DNA of 64,000 nt from NCBI GenBank assembly GCA_015709695.1, contig CP054183.1, forward strand, positions 2,344,992 to 2,408,991, read 5' to 3'. Positions 10,537 to 19,221 of this stretch are shown in pieces (the stretch's first letter is position 1; each line of letters begins with the position of its first letter). The position numbers were made by a program, and so were the translations under genes. This stretch comes from Gammaproteobacteria bacterium. GTDB lineage: Bacteria; Pseudomonadota; Gammaproteobacteria; Steroidobacterales; GCA-2729495. The notes below the pieces were generated by a model. That model had not been told where the DNA came from, did no database searches, and saw nothing but the letters and a program-made list of their open reading frames with translations.

Positions 10537-10631
10537 GATGCGTGCCTCCTCGGATTTTGCCGCGGCCCGCTTTCCTGTAGGTTAATGGCGGGCGTTCGCG
10601 GCCAGTCTAGGAAGGGCGGCGACGGCACAGT

Positions 10632-10649
10632 GTCAACAGCAGGTCAACA
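10632..10649. promoter_or_regulatory. GTCAACA direct repeat, candidate response-regulator box
   Basis: Two perfect GTCAACA heptamers at 10632-10638 and 10643-10649, 11 bp apart (one helical turn). This is the arrangement used by OmpR-family regulators. They sit in the divergent region 27 bp before the GTG of such a regulator, so autoregulation is a reasonable inference. Confidence 0.35.
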
Positions 10650-10675
10650 GGACGCAATGACAGGCAATCGTTCCC

Positions 10676-11413
10676 GTGGGTGAGAACCGCGTCACGGCCA
10701 GCGACAGTGCAGCACCGCGGCTGCTGCTGGTCGACGATGACGCGGGCCTGGTGGCCATGCTGCGCGAGTTCCTCGAACTGCAGGGCTTTCGCGTCGACAC
10801 GCTGCCGGATGCCGAGTCCGCACTGGCGCGCATCGCCACCGATCCGCCCGACCTGCTGGTGCTCGATGTGATGATGCCCGGCATGAGCGGCTTCGAGGCC
10901 CTGCGCCAGCTGCGCCAGCGCCCCGAGCACCAGGAGCTGCCGGTCATCATGCTCACCGCCCGCGGCGAGGAGTCCGAGCGCATCGTCGGCCTGCTCGGCG
11001 GTGCCGATGACTACCTCGCCAAGCCCTGCAACCCGCTGGAACTGGCGGCGCGGATCCGCGCGGTGCTGAAGCGTTCGCGGGTAGCCGCCCCCGCCGCCCA
11101 TGTGCTCAGCGCCGGGCCACTGGAGCTGGACCTGCGCACCCGCGTGCTGCGCGCCCAGGGCGCGCCGCTCAACGTCACCGCCGCGGAGATGCGCGTCATG
11201 GAGCAGCTGATGCGCAGCCCCGGCGAAGTGCTGTCGCGCGCGCGGCTGACGGAACTGGCGCTCGACCGGCCGATGGAAGCCTATGACCGCAGCATCGACA
11301 CGCTGGTGAGCAAGCTGCGCCGCAAGCTCGACGAGGCCGGTGTGCCGGGCCGCTGCATCCGCGGCCTGCGCGGCCATGGCTACGTGCTCGATGTGCCGGC
11401 CGGGAACGGCTGA
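10676..11413 (+). CDS. OmpR/CpxR-family response regulator
   Basis: 245-residue DNA-binding response regulator. Receiver domain about residues 14-125 with LLLVDDD acidic pocket, phospho-acceptor Asp in LLVLDVMMPG, conserved Thr in MLTARG and Lys in LAKPCNP. Winged-helix output domain about 145-240 (SRARLTELAL, DRSIDTLVSKLRRKLDE, IRGLRGHGYVL). GTG 10676 follows a long leader; the domain begins within 15 residues so the start cannot lie much further in. The partner sensor kinase begins 3 nt after the stop codon. Similar in order and domain type to CpxR, but the signal is unknown. Confidence 0.88.
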   Translation: MGENRVTASDSAAPRLLLVDDDAGLVAMLREFLELQGFRVDTLPDAESALARIATDPPDLLVLDVMMPGMSGFEALRQLRQRPEHQELPVIMLTARGEESERIVGLLGGADDYLAKPCNPLELAARIRAVLKRSRVAAPAAHVLSAGPLELDLRTRVLRAQGAPLNVTAAEMRVMEQLMRSPGEVLSRARLTELALDRPMEAYDRSIDTLVSKLRRKLDEAGVPGRCIRGLRGHGYVLDVPAGNG

Positions 11414-11416
11414 ACG

Positions 11417-12769
11417 GTGAACATCCCCGCGCCGCGCATCTATGCCCGGATGGCGTTCTACGTCGGCACCGCGCTGGCGGCCTTTCTCGCGCTGGCCGTC
11501 GGCAGCGTCGCGCTGCTCGCCTCGGCCGAGCTCGCCAGCTACGTGCAGACCCGCCAGGGCCCGCTCGGGCAGGAGGCGGCCGCGGTGCTGGCCGAAGGCG
11601 GGCGTCCGGCGCTGGAGCGCTGGCTGGCCGGCACGCAGGTGCCGGCCGGCGCCACCGTCTTCGTGCTCGATGCGCAGAGCCGCGACATTCTCGGCCGGAC
11701 GATGCCGGCCTATCTCGAGGGCTTCGTGCGCAATTCGGTGGTGGGCCCGCCCGACGAGCCCGGCAGCAACTACCGGCCGGTGCGGCTGGCGCCGCAGATC
11801 ATCGGCCCGGACGGCGCCAGCTACACCTTCCTCGTGCTGCCCAAGGGCATCACCATCTGGGGCAGCCCGGCGATCACCTTCGGGCTGATCCTCGCGGCCC
11901 TGCTGGTGGTCGGCACGGTCGCCTGGCTGGTGGCCGGCGCCTTCGGCCGCCCCGTGGGCGAGCTGCAGACCGCGGTGCGCCAGCTCGCCTCCGGCCGGCT
12001 CGAGGCGCGGCTGCCCGCGGGCATCACCGGCAGGCGCGACGAACTCGGCGACCTGGCGCGCGACTTCAACACCATGGCCGACCAGATCGTCGGCCTGCTG
12101 GAGGGGCGGCAGCAACTGATGGCCGAGCTCTCGCACGAGCTGCGCTCGCCGCTGGCGCGCCTGCAGGCGGCGGTGGCGCTGGCCGCGCATCGCGGCGGCC
12201 TCGGCGAGACCGAGCGTGGCCGCATCGAGGAGGAACTCGGGCGCCTCGACCAGGTGATCGGCGACGTGCTGCGCTTCTCGCGCCTGGGCAGTGCCGCGGA
12301 GATCCAGCGCCGCCTGGTGCGGGTCGGCGAGCTGCTCGCCGATCTCGTGCGTGTCGAGCAGATCGAGGCCACGGCCCGCGGCTGCGAGCTGCGCCTCGAT
12401 GTCCGCGACAACCCCACCGTGGTGGGGGACCCCGCGCTCCTGCGCAGCGGGCTGGAGAACATCCTGCGCAATGCCATCCGCTACAGCCCGCCGGGCGCCA
12501 GCGTGGAGGTCTCCGCGCGCAGCGAGGGCGGCATGGCGCTGATCGGCATCGCCGACCGCGGACCAGGCGTGCCCGAGGCCTTCCTGCAGCGGATCTTCGA
12601 GCCCTACTTCCGCGCCCCGGGCAGCGGCGGGCCGGCCACCGGCACCGGGCTCGGCCTCGCCATCGCGCGGCGCGTGTTCGAGGCCCACGATGGCACGGTC
12701 GCGGCGGCGGCAAGGCCGGGCGGTGGCCTGCTGGTCAGCGCAAGGCTGCCGCTGGCGGATTTCGCCTGA
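11417..12769 (+). CDS. CpxA-like sensor histidine kinase
   Basis: 450-residue inner-membrane kinase. A TM segment at about 12-35, a periplasmic sensor of about 115 residues, a second TM near 155-180, then HAMP, HisKA with phospho-acceptor His in LSHELRSPLARLQ near residue 240, and HATPase boxes N (ENILRNAIRYSP), G1 (DRGPGVPE) and G2 (TGTGLGLAIARR). GTG start 3 nt after the regulator stop implies translational coupling. It phosphorylates the adjacent OmpR-type regulator by inference from operon structure. The sensor domain has no cysteines or metal motif that would suggest a ligand. Confidence 0.87.
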   Translation: MNIPAPRIYARMAFYVGTALAAFLALAVGSVALLASAELASYVQTRQGPLGQEAAAVLAEGGRPALERWLAGTQVPAGATVFVLDAQSRDILGRTMPAYLEGFVRNSVVGPPDEPGSNYRPVRLAPQIIGPDGASYTFLVLPKGITIWGSPAITFGLILAALLVVGTVAWLVAGAFGRPVGELQTAVRQLASGRLEARLPAGITGRRDELGDLARDFNTMADQIVGLLEGRQQLMAELSHELRSPLARLQAAVALAAHRGGLGETERGRIEEELGRLDQVIGDVLRFSRLGSAAEIQRRLVRVGELLADLVRVEQIEATARGCELRLDVRDNPTVVGDPALLRSGLENILRNAIRYSPPGASVEVSARSEGGMALIGIADRGPGVPEAFLQRIFEPYFRAPGSGGPATGTGLGLAIARRVFEAHDGTVAAAARPGGGLLVSARLPLADFA

Positions 12770-12779
12770 GCAGGACGGC

Positions 12780-13268
12780 TCAGCCGGCGGCCGCTGCGTC
12801 CCCGGCCGCCACGGGCACGAGCGGCGGGCAGCTGACACCCAGCCGGAAGCCGGTGAACTGGCTGTTGCCGAGCAGGTCTTCGAGCGCCTGGCGGGCGTAG
12901 GGATACAGCCGCGCCGGCGCCCGCGCCGCCACCCAGTCCGCGGCCTCGCCGGCAGCGAGTCCGGCCGTCTTCACCACGGCGGTCTGCTCGATGCCCGCCG
13001 TGAACAGCGGCGCCTCGCCGGCCCGGCCCACCGCGCGCAGCACCAGCACGACCGCGAAGGCGCCGTTCGCCAGCGGTTCCTGCTGGTAGCCCGCCGTCAC
13101 CGCGACCTGCGGCGGCGCGGAGACCGGCGCACCGAGATCGAGCTGCGACTCGAAGCGGACCGCGCGCAGCAGCACGGCCGCCAGCTCGATGCCGGGCGCG
13201 GTGCCGGTGGCGCCGTTGCCGGCACCGTTACCGGCACCGTTCACTGGATCGGGAGATGGCATGGTCAT
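12780..13268 (-). CDS. secB: SecB-like export chaperone
   Basis: 162 residues from ATG 13268. Resembles SecB: beta-strand core LLRAVRFESQLDLG, APLFTAGIEQTAVV, and LYPYARQALEDLLGNSQFTGFRLG matching the conserved LFPYARE...L region. SecB is a cytosolic tetramer that holds unfolded precursors for SecA. The N-terminus has a low-complexity NGAGNGAGNGA stretch from a 12-bp tandem repeat at about 13213-13245. The body is more divergent than housekeeping SecB and has an Ala/Gly/Pro-rich C-terminus, so it could be a second or specialised chaperone. It is convergent with the sensor kinase gene (10-bp gap). Confidence 0.7.
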   Translation of the reverse strand: MTMPSPDPVNGAGNGAGNGATGTAPGIELAAVLLRAVRFESQLDLGAPVSAPPQVAVTAGYQQEPLANGAFAVVLVLRAVGRAGEAPLFTAGIEQTAVVKTAGLAAGEAADWVAARAPARLYPYARQALEDLLGNSQFTGFRLGVSCPPLVPVAAGDAAAAG

Positions 13269-13329
13269 GGGCAGGATCGCCGGCTCACTCGGGAAGCATG
13301 GATTATGCGGCCTGCGGCCACCCACGTTC

Positions 13330-13335
13330 TAGAAT
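13330..13335 (+). promoter_or_regulatory. -10 box TAGAAT of hrpB, leaderless arrangement
   Basis: TAGAAT is followed by exactly 7 nt and then GTG 13343, the spacing expected if transcription starts on the start codon. No Shine-Dalgarno is present. The ATG at 13334 overlaps the box and is therefore unlikely to be used. The -35 region is poor. Confidence 0.5.
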
Positions 13336-13342
13336 GCGCGCC

Positions 13343-15841
13343 GTGAGCGCCACGCCCCTGCCCATCACCGAGGCCCTGCCCGCGCTGCACGCCGCGCTGG
13401 CCGCGGGCAATGCCGTGCTGCACGCGCCCCCCGGCGCCGGCAAGAGCACGGGCGTGCCACCGGCCCTGCTCGCGGCACCCTGGCTCGCCGGCCGGCGCAT
13501 CCTCATGCTCGAGCCGCGCCGCCTCGCCGCGCGCGCCGTGGCCGCGCGCATCGCCAGCCTGCTCGGCGAGCGCGTCGGCGACACCGCGGGCTACCGCATG
13601 CGCATGGACAGCCGCGTCGGCCCGCGGACCCGCATCGAGGTGGTGACCGAGGGCATCCTCACCCGCCAGCTGCAGCGCGACCCGGCGCTGGAGCAGGTCG
13701 GCTGCGTGATCTTCGACGAGTTCCACGAGCGCAGCCTGCAGGCCGACCTCGGCCTCGCGCTGGTGCTCGATTGCCAGCGCCACCTGCGCCCGGACCTGCG
13801 GGTGCTGGTGATGTCGGCGACGCTGGACACCGCGGCCGTGGCCCGCCTGCTCGGCAGCGATGCGGTGATCGGCGCGCCGGGCCTCTCCTACCCGGTGGAG
13901 ACGCGCTACCTGCCGCGCCCGACCGACGAGTACCCCGACCGCCTCGCCGCGGGTGCGGTGCGCCGCGCGCTGGCCGAGGAAGCCGGCGACATCCTCGTGT
14001 TCCTGCCCGGGGCGGGCGAGATCCGCCGCGTGGCCGGCGCGCTGGGCGAGGTGGCACTGCCGCGGGGCACGAGCGTGCGGCCGCTCCATGGCGACCTCTC
14101 GCAGGATGAACAGGACCGCGCCATCGCCCCGGGCCCGCCCGGCGAGCGCAAGGTGGTGCTCGCCACCAACATCGCCGAGACCAGCCTCACCATCGAAGGC
14201 GTGCGCGTGGTGATCGATGCCGGCCTCGAGCGGCGCGCGCGCTTCGACCCGGGCAGCGGCATGAGCCGCCTGGAGACGCTGCGCATCGCGCGCGCCTCCG
14301 CCGACCAGCGCCGTGGCCGCGCAGGAAGGCTCGGACCAGGTGTGTGCCTGCGCCTGTGGACCGAGGCCCAGCATCGCGCGCTCGCCGCCCACGCGCCGCC
14401 GGAGATCCTCGAGGCCGACCTCGCGCCACTGGCCCTGGAACTCGCCGCCTGGGGCGCGAGCGATGCGGCCGCGCTCGCCTGGCTCGATGCGCCGCCGCCC
14501 GGCACGCTGGCGCAGGCGCGCGAGCTGCTCACCGCGCTCGGCGCGCTCGATGCCGCCGGCCGCATCAGTGAACACGGCCGCGAGATGGCCCGCCTCGGCA
14601 CGCATCCCCGCCTCGCCCACCTCCTGCTCCGCGGAGCGCAGGCCGGTGCCGGTGTGACGGCTTCGGTTCTCGCCGCCCTGCTCGGCGAGCGCGACATCCT
14701 GCGCGGTCGCGCGCGCGATGCCGACATCCGCAGCCGCCTCGAACTGCTCGGCCCCGGCGGCTCCGGCGGCGACGCCGACCAGCAGGCCCTGCGCCATGCC
14801 CGCCGCACGGCCGAGTTCTTCCGCCGCCAGCTGCGCCTCGCGCCTGCCGACACGCAGATCGACATGCAGCAGGCGGGCTGGCTCCTCGCCTGCGCCTACC
14901 CGGACCGCATCGGCCGCTGGCGCGAGCCGCGTTCCGGCCGCTACCAGCTCGCCAACGGCCGCGGCGCGCACTTCGGCGAACCGCAGGCGCTGGCGACCGC
15001 GGAGTACATCGTCGCCGCCGAACTCGACGCCGGCGGGCGCGATGCGCGCATCTTCCTCGCCGCGCCGCTCACCGCGGCGGAGATCGACCAGCACTTCGCG
15101 ACGCAGATCGTCACGGACGAGCACATCGCCTGGGATTCGCGCGAGCAGGCCGTGCTGGCGCGCCGCCAGCGACGTCTCGGTGAATTGCTGCTCGATGACT
15201 CCCCGCTCGCCCGCCCGGACAGCGCCGCGGTGGCCGCCGCGATGCTCGAGGGCATCCGCGAACTCGGCATCGGCGCCCTGCCCTGGAGCCGCGAGCTGCG
15301 CAGCTGGCAGGCGCGGATCGCGCTGCTGCGCCGGGTGGAGAGCAACCCCCGCGAACCCTGGCCCGACGTCAGCGACGCCGCGCTGCTCGCCAGCCTCGAG
15401 TCCTGGCTGCTGCCCTGGCTCGACGGCCTCTCGCGCCGCGACCACCTCGCGCGACTGCCCCTCGCCGACGCCCTGCACGCCATCCTCGGCTACGAGCGCC
15501 AGCGCCGCCTCGACGAGCTCGCACCCACCCACCTCGCCGTGCCCAGCGGCTCGCGCATCGCGCTCGACTACCAGGACGGCGACACGCCGAGTCTCGCCGT
15601 GCGGCTGCAGGAATGCTTCGGCCTCGCCGACACCCCGCGCATCGCCGGCGGCCGCGTCCCGGTGCTGATGAAACTGCTCTCCCCCGCGCAACGCCCGGTG
15701 CAGGTCACGCAGGACCTGAAGAGTTTCTGGGAGCGCGGTTACCCGGAGGTCAGGAAGGAACTCAAGGGCCGCTACCCGAAGCACTACTGGCCCGACGACC
15801 CCTGGCAGGCGCAGCCTACGCGGCGGGTGCGGCCGCGGTGA
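13343..15841 (+). CDS. hrpB: ATP-dependent RNA helicase HrpB
   Basis: 832-residue DEAH-box helicase. Motif I APPGAGKST, Ia LEPRRLAARA, Ib TEGILTRQL, II DEFHERS, III MSATLD, V ATNIAETSLTI, VI QRRGRAGRLGPG, then the helicase-associated winged-helix/ratchet domains and a C-terminal HrpB_C region (DDSPLARPD, WLLPWLDG, KSFWERGYPEVRKELKGRYPK split across two blocks). That C-terminal region distinguishes HrpB from HrpA and matches the usual 810-840 length. GTG 13343 is chosen because of the TAGAAT box 7 nt upstream; an ATG three codons earlier is the alternative. Role in the cell is poorly known for the family (RNA metabolism). Confidence 0.93.
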   Translation: MSATPLPITEALPALHAALAAGNAVLHAPPGAGKSTGVPPALLAAPWLAGRRILMLEPRRLAARAVAARIASLLGERVGDTAGYRMRMDSRVGPRTRIEVVTEGILTRQLQRDPALEQVGCVIFDEFHERSLQADLGLALVLDCQRHLRPDLRVLVMSATLDTAAVARLLGSDAVIGAPGLSYPVETRYLPRPTDEYPDRLAAGAVRRALAEEAGDILVFLPGAGEIRRVAGALGEVALPRGTSVRPLHGDLSQDEQDRAIAPGPPGERKVVLATNIAETSLTIEGVRVVIDAGLERRARFDPGSGMSRLETLRIARASADQRRGRAGRLGPGVCLRLWTEAQHRALAAHAPPEILEADLAPLALELAAWGASDAAALAWLDAPPPGTLAQARELLTALGALDAAGRISEHGREMARLGTHPRLAHLLLRGAQAGAGVTASVLAALLGERDILRGRARDADIRSRLELLGPGGSGGDADQQALRHARRTAEFFRRQLRLAPADTQIDMQQAGWLLACAYPDRIGRWREPRSGRYQLANGRGAHFGEPQALATAEYIVAAELDAGGRDARIFLAAPLTAAEIDQHFATQIVTDEHIAWDSREQAVLARRQRRLGELLLDDSPLARPDSAAVAAAMLEGIRELGIGALPWSRELRSWQARIALLRRVESNPREPWPDVSDAALLASLESWLLPWLDGLSRRDHLARLPLADALHAILGYERQRRLDELAPTHLAVPSGSRIALDYQDGDTPSLAVRLQECFGLADTPRIAGGRVPVLMKLLSPAQRPVQVTQDLKSFWERGYPEVRKELKGRYPKHYWPDDPWQAQPTRRVRPR

Positions 15842-15879
15842 GCGGATCGGCATTCACGGCGGCGCAATGAGATCGCCGC

Positions 15880-16107
15880 TCACTCCACCCCCGACCACTT
15901 GATCTGGAACTCGATCTCCTCCTCGCCGCCCGAGCGCTCGTGCTCGATGTTGAACACCGCACGGGCCGGGACGAACACCCGCTCGCCGGCGACCTGGATG
16001 GCGAAGCGTTCGCCCTTCTCGATGGCATCGGCCAGGCGCCGCAGCTTCTCCACGAACCGGGCCTTGGGATAGCTCTTTTCGATGTCTCGTTTGCGTTTTT
16101 TTGCCAA
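15880..16107 (-). CDS. Small amphi-Trp-like domain protein
   Basis: 75 residues starting at TTG 16107, selected because a good ribosome-binding site (AAAGGAAA) lies 6 nt upstream; a longer frame from 16152 would begin inside a palindromic repeat. Lys/Arg-rich N-terminus (AKKRKRDIEKSYPKARF), helix FVEKLRRLADAIEKGE, then alternating beta strands ending in EEEIEFQIKW. The acidic alternating strand with a terminal Trp resembles amphi-Trp domain proteins, whose function is unknown. No signal peptide, so cytoplasmic. Confidence 0.6.
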   Translation of the reverse strand: MAKKRKRDIEKSYPKARFVEKLRRLADAIEKGERFAIQVAGERVFVPARAVFNIEHERSGGEEEIEFQIKWSGVE

Positions 16108-16138
16108 GTTCGGTTTCCTTTGAATGGCGGTGCTCAAA

Positions 16139-16155
16139 AAGGTGACTGGCACCTT
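16139..16155. repeat. 17-nt REP-like palindrome AAGGTG-N5-CACCTT
   Basis: Imperfect palindrome AAGGTGACTGGCACCTT just past the 3' end of the TonB receptor gene. A near copy, differing at two bases of the centre (AAGGTGACCGACACCTT), lies at 24624-24640, also just past a gene end. Confidence 0.5.
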
Positions 16156-16166
16156 AATTCACCGGA

Positions 16167-18290
16167 TCAGAAGTGATAGGCGACCTGGGCGCCCACGGTC
16201 CTCGGTGCCGCGAGGATGCCGAACGGGCGCCCCACCTCGACCGCCGATTCCAGGATGGTCGCGTAGTAGAACTCGTCCAGCAGGTTTTTGCCGAAAACGG
16301 CCGCCTCCCAGTGCTCGTCCTCGCTCGTCACGCTGATCCGCGCGTCGAGCAGGTTCAGGGCCGGCTGCTCGGAGCGGCTGCGGTTGAAAGCGTTGAAGTA
16401 GCTCGAATCCTGGTACCGGTAGTCCACCCGGTAGACGATCGACCCGATGTCGAAGAAAGCCTGCGTGTACGCCATGCCCAGGGTGGCAGCGAAGGTCGGC
16501 GCCCTCGGCAGCTCGTTGCCTGCCAGGTTGACCGATGGTACCGATGGCTGCGTCGGATCCTGGGTGACGAACTCGTCGTACTCGGTGTGCAGCAGTGACA
16601 CCGCTGCGTTGATGTCGAATCCCTCCATGGGTCGCGCAACCACTTCCGCCTCCACGCCATAGATGGTCGCGTCCGCCGCATTCTTGATGGTGCCGACGAA
16701 CTGCTCGAATACCGAGACCTGCATGTCCGTGTAGTCGTAGTAGAAAGTCGACAGGCTGGCCTGCATGCGCCCATCCATGAGCTTCGCCTTGACACCGCCA
16801 TCCAGCACCCAGACCTCCTCCGGCGCGTAGCTCGGCTGGTAGCCGTTGAAGACGAAGCCGCCGCTCTTGAAGCCCTTGGTCAGGTTGGCATAGAGCAGCG
16901 TGTCCGCGTCCAGCGAATACTCGACGCCGAACTTGGGTGTCCAGGCATCGTCGTCACGGCTCATGTCCTGCGTCTGTACATTGCCGAAACCGAAGTCCGA
17001 GACCTGCAGCGCGTCGCGTTGCTCATCGCTGTAGCGCAGGCCGAACGTCAGGCGCAGCTGCTCGGTGAGACTGTAGGTGGCCTGACCGAAGGCCGCATAG
17101 GCCTCGGTCTTCATGTCTGCACGATGGTCGATATCGAAGCCGAAGGCCGGCAGATCGATGAACACCCGCGACGTGCCGTCATCGTGGAAATAATAGAGGC
17201 CCACCAGCCACTCCAGCGGCGTCGTCGAATTGGAGGCCAGCCTCAGTTCCTGGCTGAACTGGTCGAACTCGGAATCATCGTAGAAGTTCTGGAAATAGCC
17301 ATTGGTCGAGTCGCCGTCGAACAGCGAGTAGAAATCGGTGTCGCGATAGCCGGTTATCGACGTCAGTGTCGAACTGCCCGTGTCCCAGTTGACCTGGAGG
17401 ACAGCGCTGTGCTGCTTCTGGCTCATGACGTCCTCGGTATCATGGGCAACCGCGCGCCTGTCGACCGGATCGTAGCCGTTGTATGGCGGCAGCTCGAACA
17501 GCGACGGCGTGCTCTCGAGGATCTTGAACGGCGCCTGGCGATTGTCGGCATCCGAGAAGTCGGCGATCAGGTCGACCGTCAGCGTCTCCATCGGCAGGTA
17601 GCGCAGCCGCAGGCGCGCTGCGTCGAGGTCCTGGTCGTCGAGGTCCTTCCCCGGCGCCTCGTTGCGCGTGTAGCCATCGCGCTGGCTGGTGAAACCGCTG
17701 ACCCGCGCCAGCAGCTTGTCCTCGACGAGCGGGGCGTTCAGCGTCGCGCCGAGGCGGTAGTGGTGGTAGCTCCCGTACTCGGCCTGGACATCGCCGCCGA
17801 ATTCGGCGGTCGGCGCCCGGGTCACGATGTTGATCGCACCGCCCGTGGCATTGCGGCCATATAGCGTGCCCTGTGGCCCGCGCAGCAGTTCCACGCGCTC
17901 GACGTCGTAGAGATCGAAGTTGGCCGCGGAAGTCCTCGCCACGTACTGGCCATCGATGTTCAGGGCCACGCCCGGGTCGCCGCCCGAGGTCAGGTTCTCC
18001 GTGCCGACGCCGCGCACGAAGATCTTCGACACCAGCTCCTGGTTGACGATCAGTGTCGGTGTCAGCATGCCGACTTCGTTGATGTCGCGGGTTACCGCCG
18101 CGTGCAGTGTGTCGGTGTCGAATGCCGACACCGCCGCCGGCGTCTCCATCAGGCTGGTCTCGCGTTTCTCGGCGGTGACGACGATCTCCTCGATGCGTCC
18201 GCTGTCACTGGCGGCCATCGCCGCAGCACTGCAGCCCAGCAGAGACAGGATGTGCAGGAGCTTCTGGCCGGTGAGCCTTGAATCGAACAT
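16167..18290 (-). CDS. TonB-dependent outer-membrane receptor
   Basis: 707 residues. Signal peptide (LLHILSLLGCSAAAMAA), then IEEIVVTAEKRETSLMETP, a TonB-box/plug start typical of the large receptor families of Sphingomonads, Caulobacter and Steroidobacteraceae. Plug motifs RIEEIVV..., FVRGVGTENLTSGGDPG and VELLRGPQGTLYGRNATGGAINI are present. The barrel ends in VGAQVAYHF with a terminal Phe, needed for BAM insertion, so the gene is complete. ATG 18290 has GGAGG upstream. It imports an unknown ligand across the outer membrane using TonB-ExbBD energy. It stands alone, so the substrate cannot be inferred. Confidence 0.9.
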   Translation of the reverse strand: MFDSRLTGQKLLHILSLLGCSAAAMAASDSGRIEEIVVTAEKRETSLMETPAAVSAFDTDTLHAAVTRDINEVGMLTPTLIVNQELVSKIFVRGVGTENLTSGGDPGVALNIDGQYVARTSAANFDLYDVERVELLRGPQGTLYGRNATGGAINIVTRAPTAEFGGDVQAEYGSYHHYRLGATLNAPLVEDKLLARVSGFTSQRDGYTRNEAPGKDLDDQDLDAARLRLRYLPMETLTVDLIADFSDADNRQAPFKILESTPSLFELPPYNGYDPVDRRAVAHDTEDVMSQKQHSAVLQVNWDTGSSTLTSITGYRDTDFYSLFDGDSTNGYFQNFYDDSEFDQFSQELRLASNSTTPLEWLVGLYYFHDDGTSRVFIDLPAFGFDIDHRADMKTEAYAAFGQATYSLTEQLRLTFGLRYSDEQRDALQVSDFGFGNVQTQDMSRDDDAWTPKFGVEYSLDADTLLYANLTKGFKSGGFVFNGYQPSYAPEEVWVLDGGVKAKLMDGRMQASLSTFYYDYTDMQVSVFEQFVGTIKNAADATIYGVEAEVVARPMEGFDINAAVSLLHTEYDEFVTQDPTQPSVPSVNLAGNELPRAPTFAATLGMAYTQAFFDIGSIVYRVDYRYQDSSYFNAFNRSRSEQPALNLLDARISVTSEDEHWEAAVFGKNLLDEFYYATILESAVEVGRPFGILAAPRTVGAQVAYHF

Positions 18291-18390
18291 GACGGGAGTC
18301 CTCCCCTGTTGGCGTTCGACGTGCAGCACCGTACCCAACATGCGGCACCCCCGCCACCGGATGCTACGCCTGTCGGCGCGAAGCACAAGG

Positions 18391-18482
18391 TCACGCGGAC
18401 AGCAGTTCCGTCAGGGAGTCACCCACCCGCTCCACCACGCTCGCCCAATCTCCCGCCACCGGCTGGCGGAACAGCCGCATGC
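18391..18482 (-). pseudogene. Detached 3' end of the TPR-glycosyltransferase gene
   Basis: Minus-strand reading gives MRLFRQPVAGDWASVVERV followed by GDSLTELLSA and a stop. The first 19 residues are identical to the C-terminal region of the intact gene at 20584-22059, and the ending looks like the family's normal C-terminus. Bases 18424-18482 are an exact 59-bp copy of 20626-20684. The fragment has no start signals of its own. It is best read as the original 3' end, cut off when the intervening 2.2 kb arrived. Confidence 0.65.
18424..18482. repeat. 59-bp exact direct repeat, left copy
   Basis: Identical over 59 bp to 20626-20684 and in the same orientation, at a distance of 2,202 bp. Identity stops abruptly at both ends. 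The two copies bracket the genes at 18492-19139 and 19222-20469. Confidence 0.9.
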
Positions 18483-18491
18483 GGACGCAGC

Positions 18492-19139
18492 TTACCTGAG
18501 CGGCTCCTGCCGGCCCTTGCCCGAAAGCCGGGCGACGAACTGGCCGCTCGCCGGATCCACGCACCAGCCGCGGGTCAGGCCCGTCGCCTCGTCGCCGTCG
18601 GCGTCCGACCACAGTACCCAGCACTCGTGCGCCTGCGGCAGGGCCTCGTCGCGCTGGAAGCGCAGACCGAACTGCGCCGAATCTCCGGGATCGAAGCCCG
18701 CGGCACGCGCGGCGTCCCAGGCCTGCGGGCTGTCGACGAAGCCGGTGGCAACCGGCTTCATCAGCACGCACTCCTCGCCCGTGCCGACATTCTCGACACG
18801 GCCGCTGGCCAGCGCGCGGATGCGGGTGCAGGCACCCCTGGCGCGTGATTGCACGTCGTAGAACCAGAAAGCGTGCCGCGGCCCGTCGGCGAGGCTCGTA
18901 GCCACCCCGGCGAGTTCGGCGTCGGGCGCCCACTTCTGCGCCTCGGCCAGTGCCTCGTCCAGCATGGCACGGGCGGTAATCCCGTCCGCGCTGCCTTCTG
19001 CGGCTGGCGCCGGCGTGGGCGCGACCGGAGCCGCTGCATCTGGCGCCACGTCGGCCGCTGGCGGCGGCTTGCCTCCGTCACCGCAGGCGCCGAGCGCGGC
19101 AGCCACCAACGTATACAGGAACATGCGGGTGCTGGTCAT
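18492..19139 (-). CDS. Predicted lipoprotein of unknown function
   Basis: 215 residues. ATG 19139 has GGGAGA upstream and gives a lipoprotein signal, LYTLVAAALGAC, with lipobox Cys20. An Ala/Pro-rich linker (residues ~28-48) leads to a folded domain with several cysteines: RGACTRIRAL, TGEECVLMKP, HECWVLWSDADGDEATG, TRGWCVDP, consistent with disulfides in the periplasm. I recognise no family. It lies inside the 2.2-kb segment bounded by the 59-bp repeats and precedes the pseudogene fragment. Confidence 0.7.
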   Translation of the reverse strand: MTSTRMFLYTLVAAALGACGDGGKPPPAADVAPDAAAPVAPTPAPAAEGSADGITARAMLDEALAEAQKWAPDAELAGVATSLADGPRHAFWFYDVQSRARGACTRIRALASGRVENVGTGEECVLMKPVATGFVDSPQAWDAARAAGFDPGDSAQFGLRFQRDEALPQAHECWVLWSDADGDEATGLTRGWCVDPASGQFVARLSGKGRQEPLR

Positions 19140-19221
19140 GGTGTCTCTCCCGGAAAAAGGATCAAGGGGTAACCTGGCGACCATCGAAGAGTCGGGGATT
19201 GCCGAACCGGAGGGTGAGGCT

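Noticed and set aside
13213..13245. 12-bp tandem repeat encoding NGAG in the SecB-like gene
   Set aside because: Ordinary slippage repeat in a low-complexity N-terminus; no functional signal.
13265..15853. 862-codon open frame antisense to hrpB
   Set aside because: hrpB has all helicase motifs; the reverse frame has only GC-biased composition.
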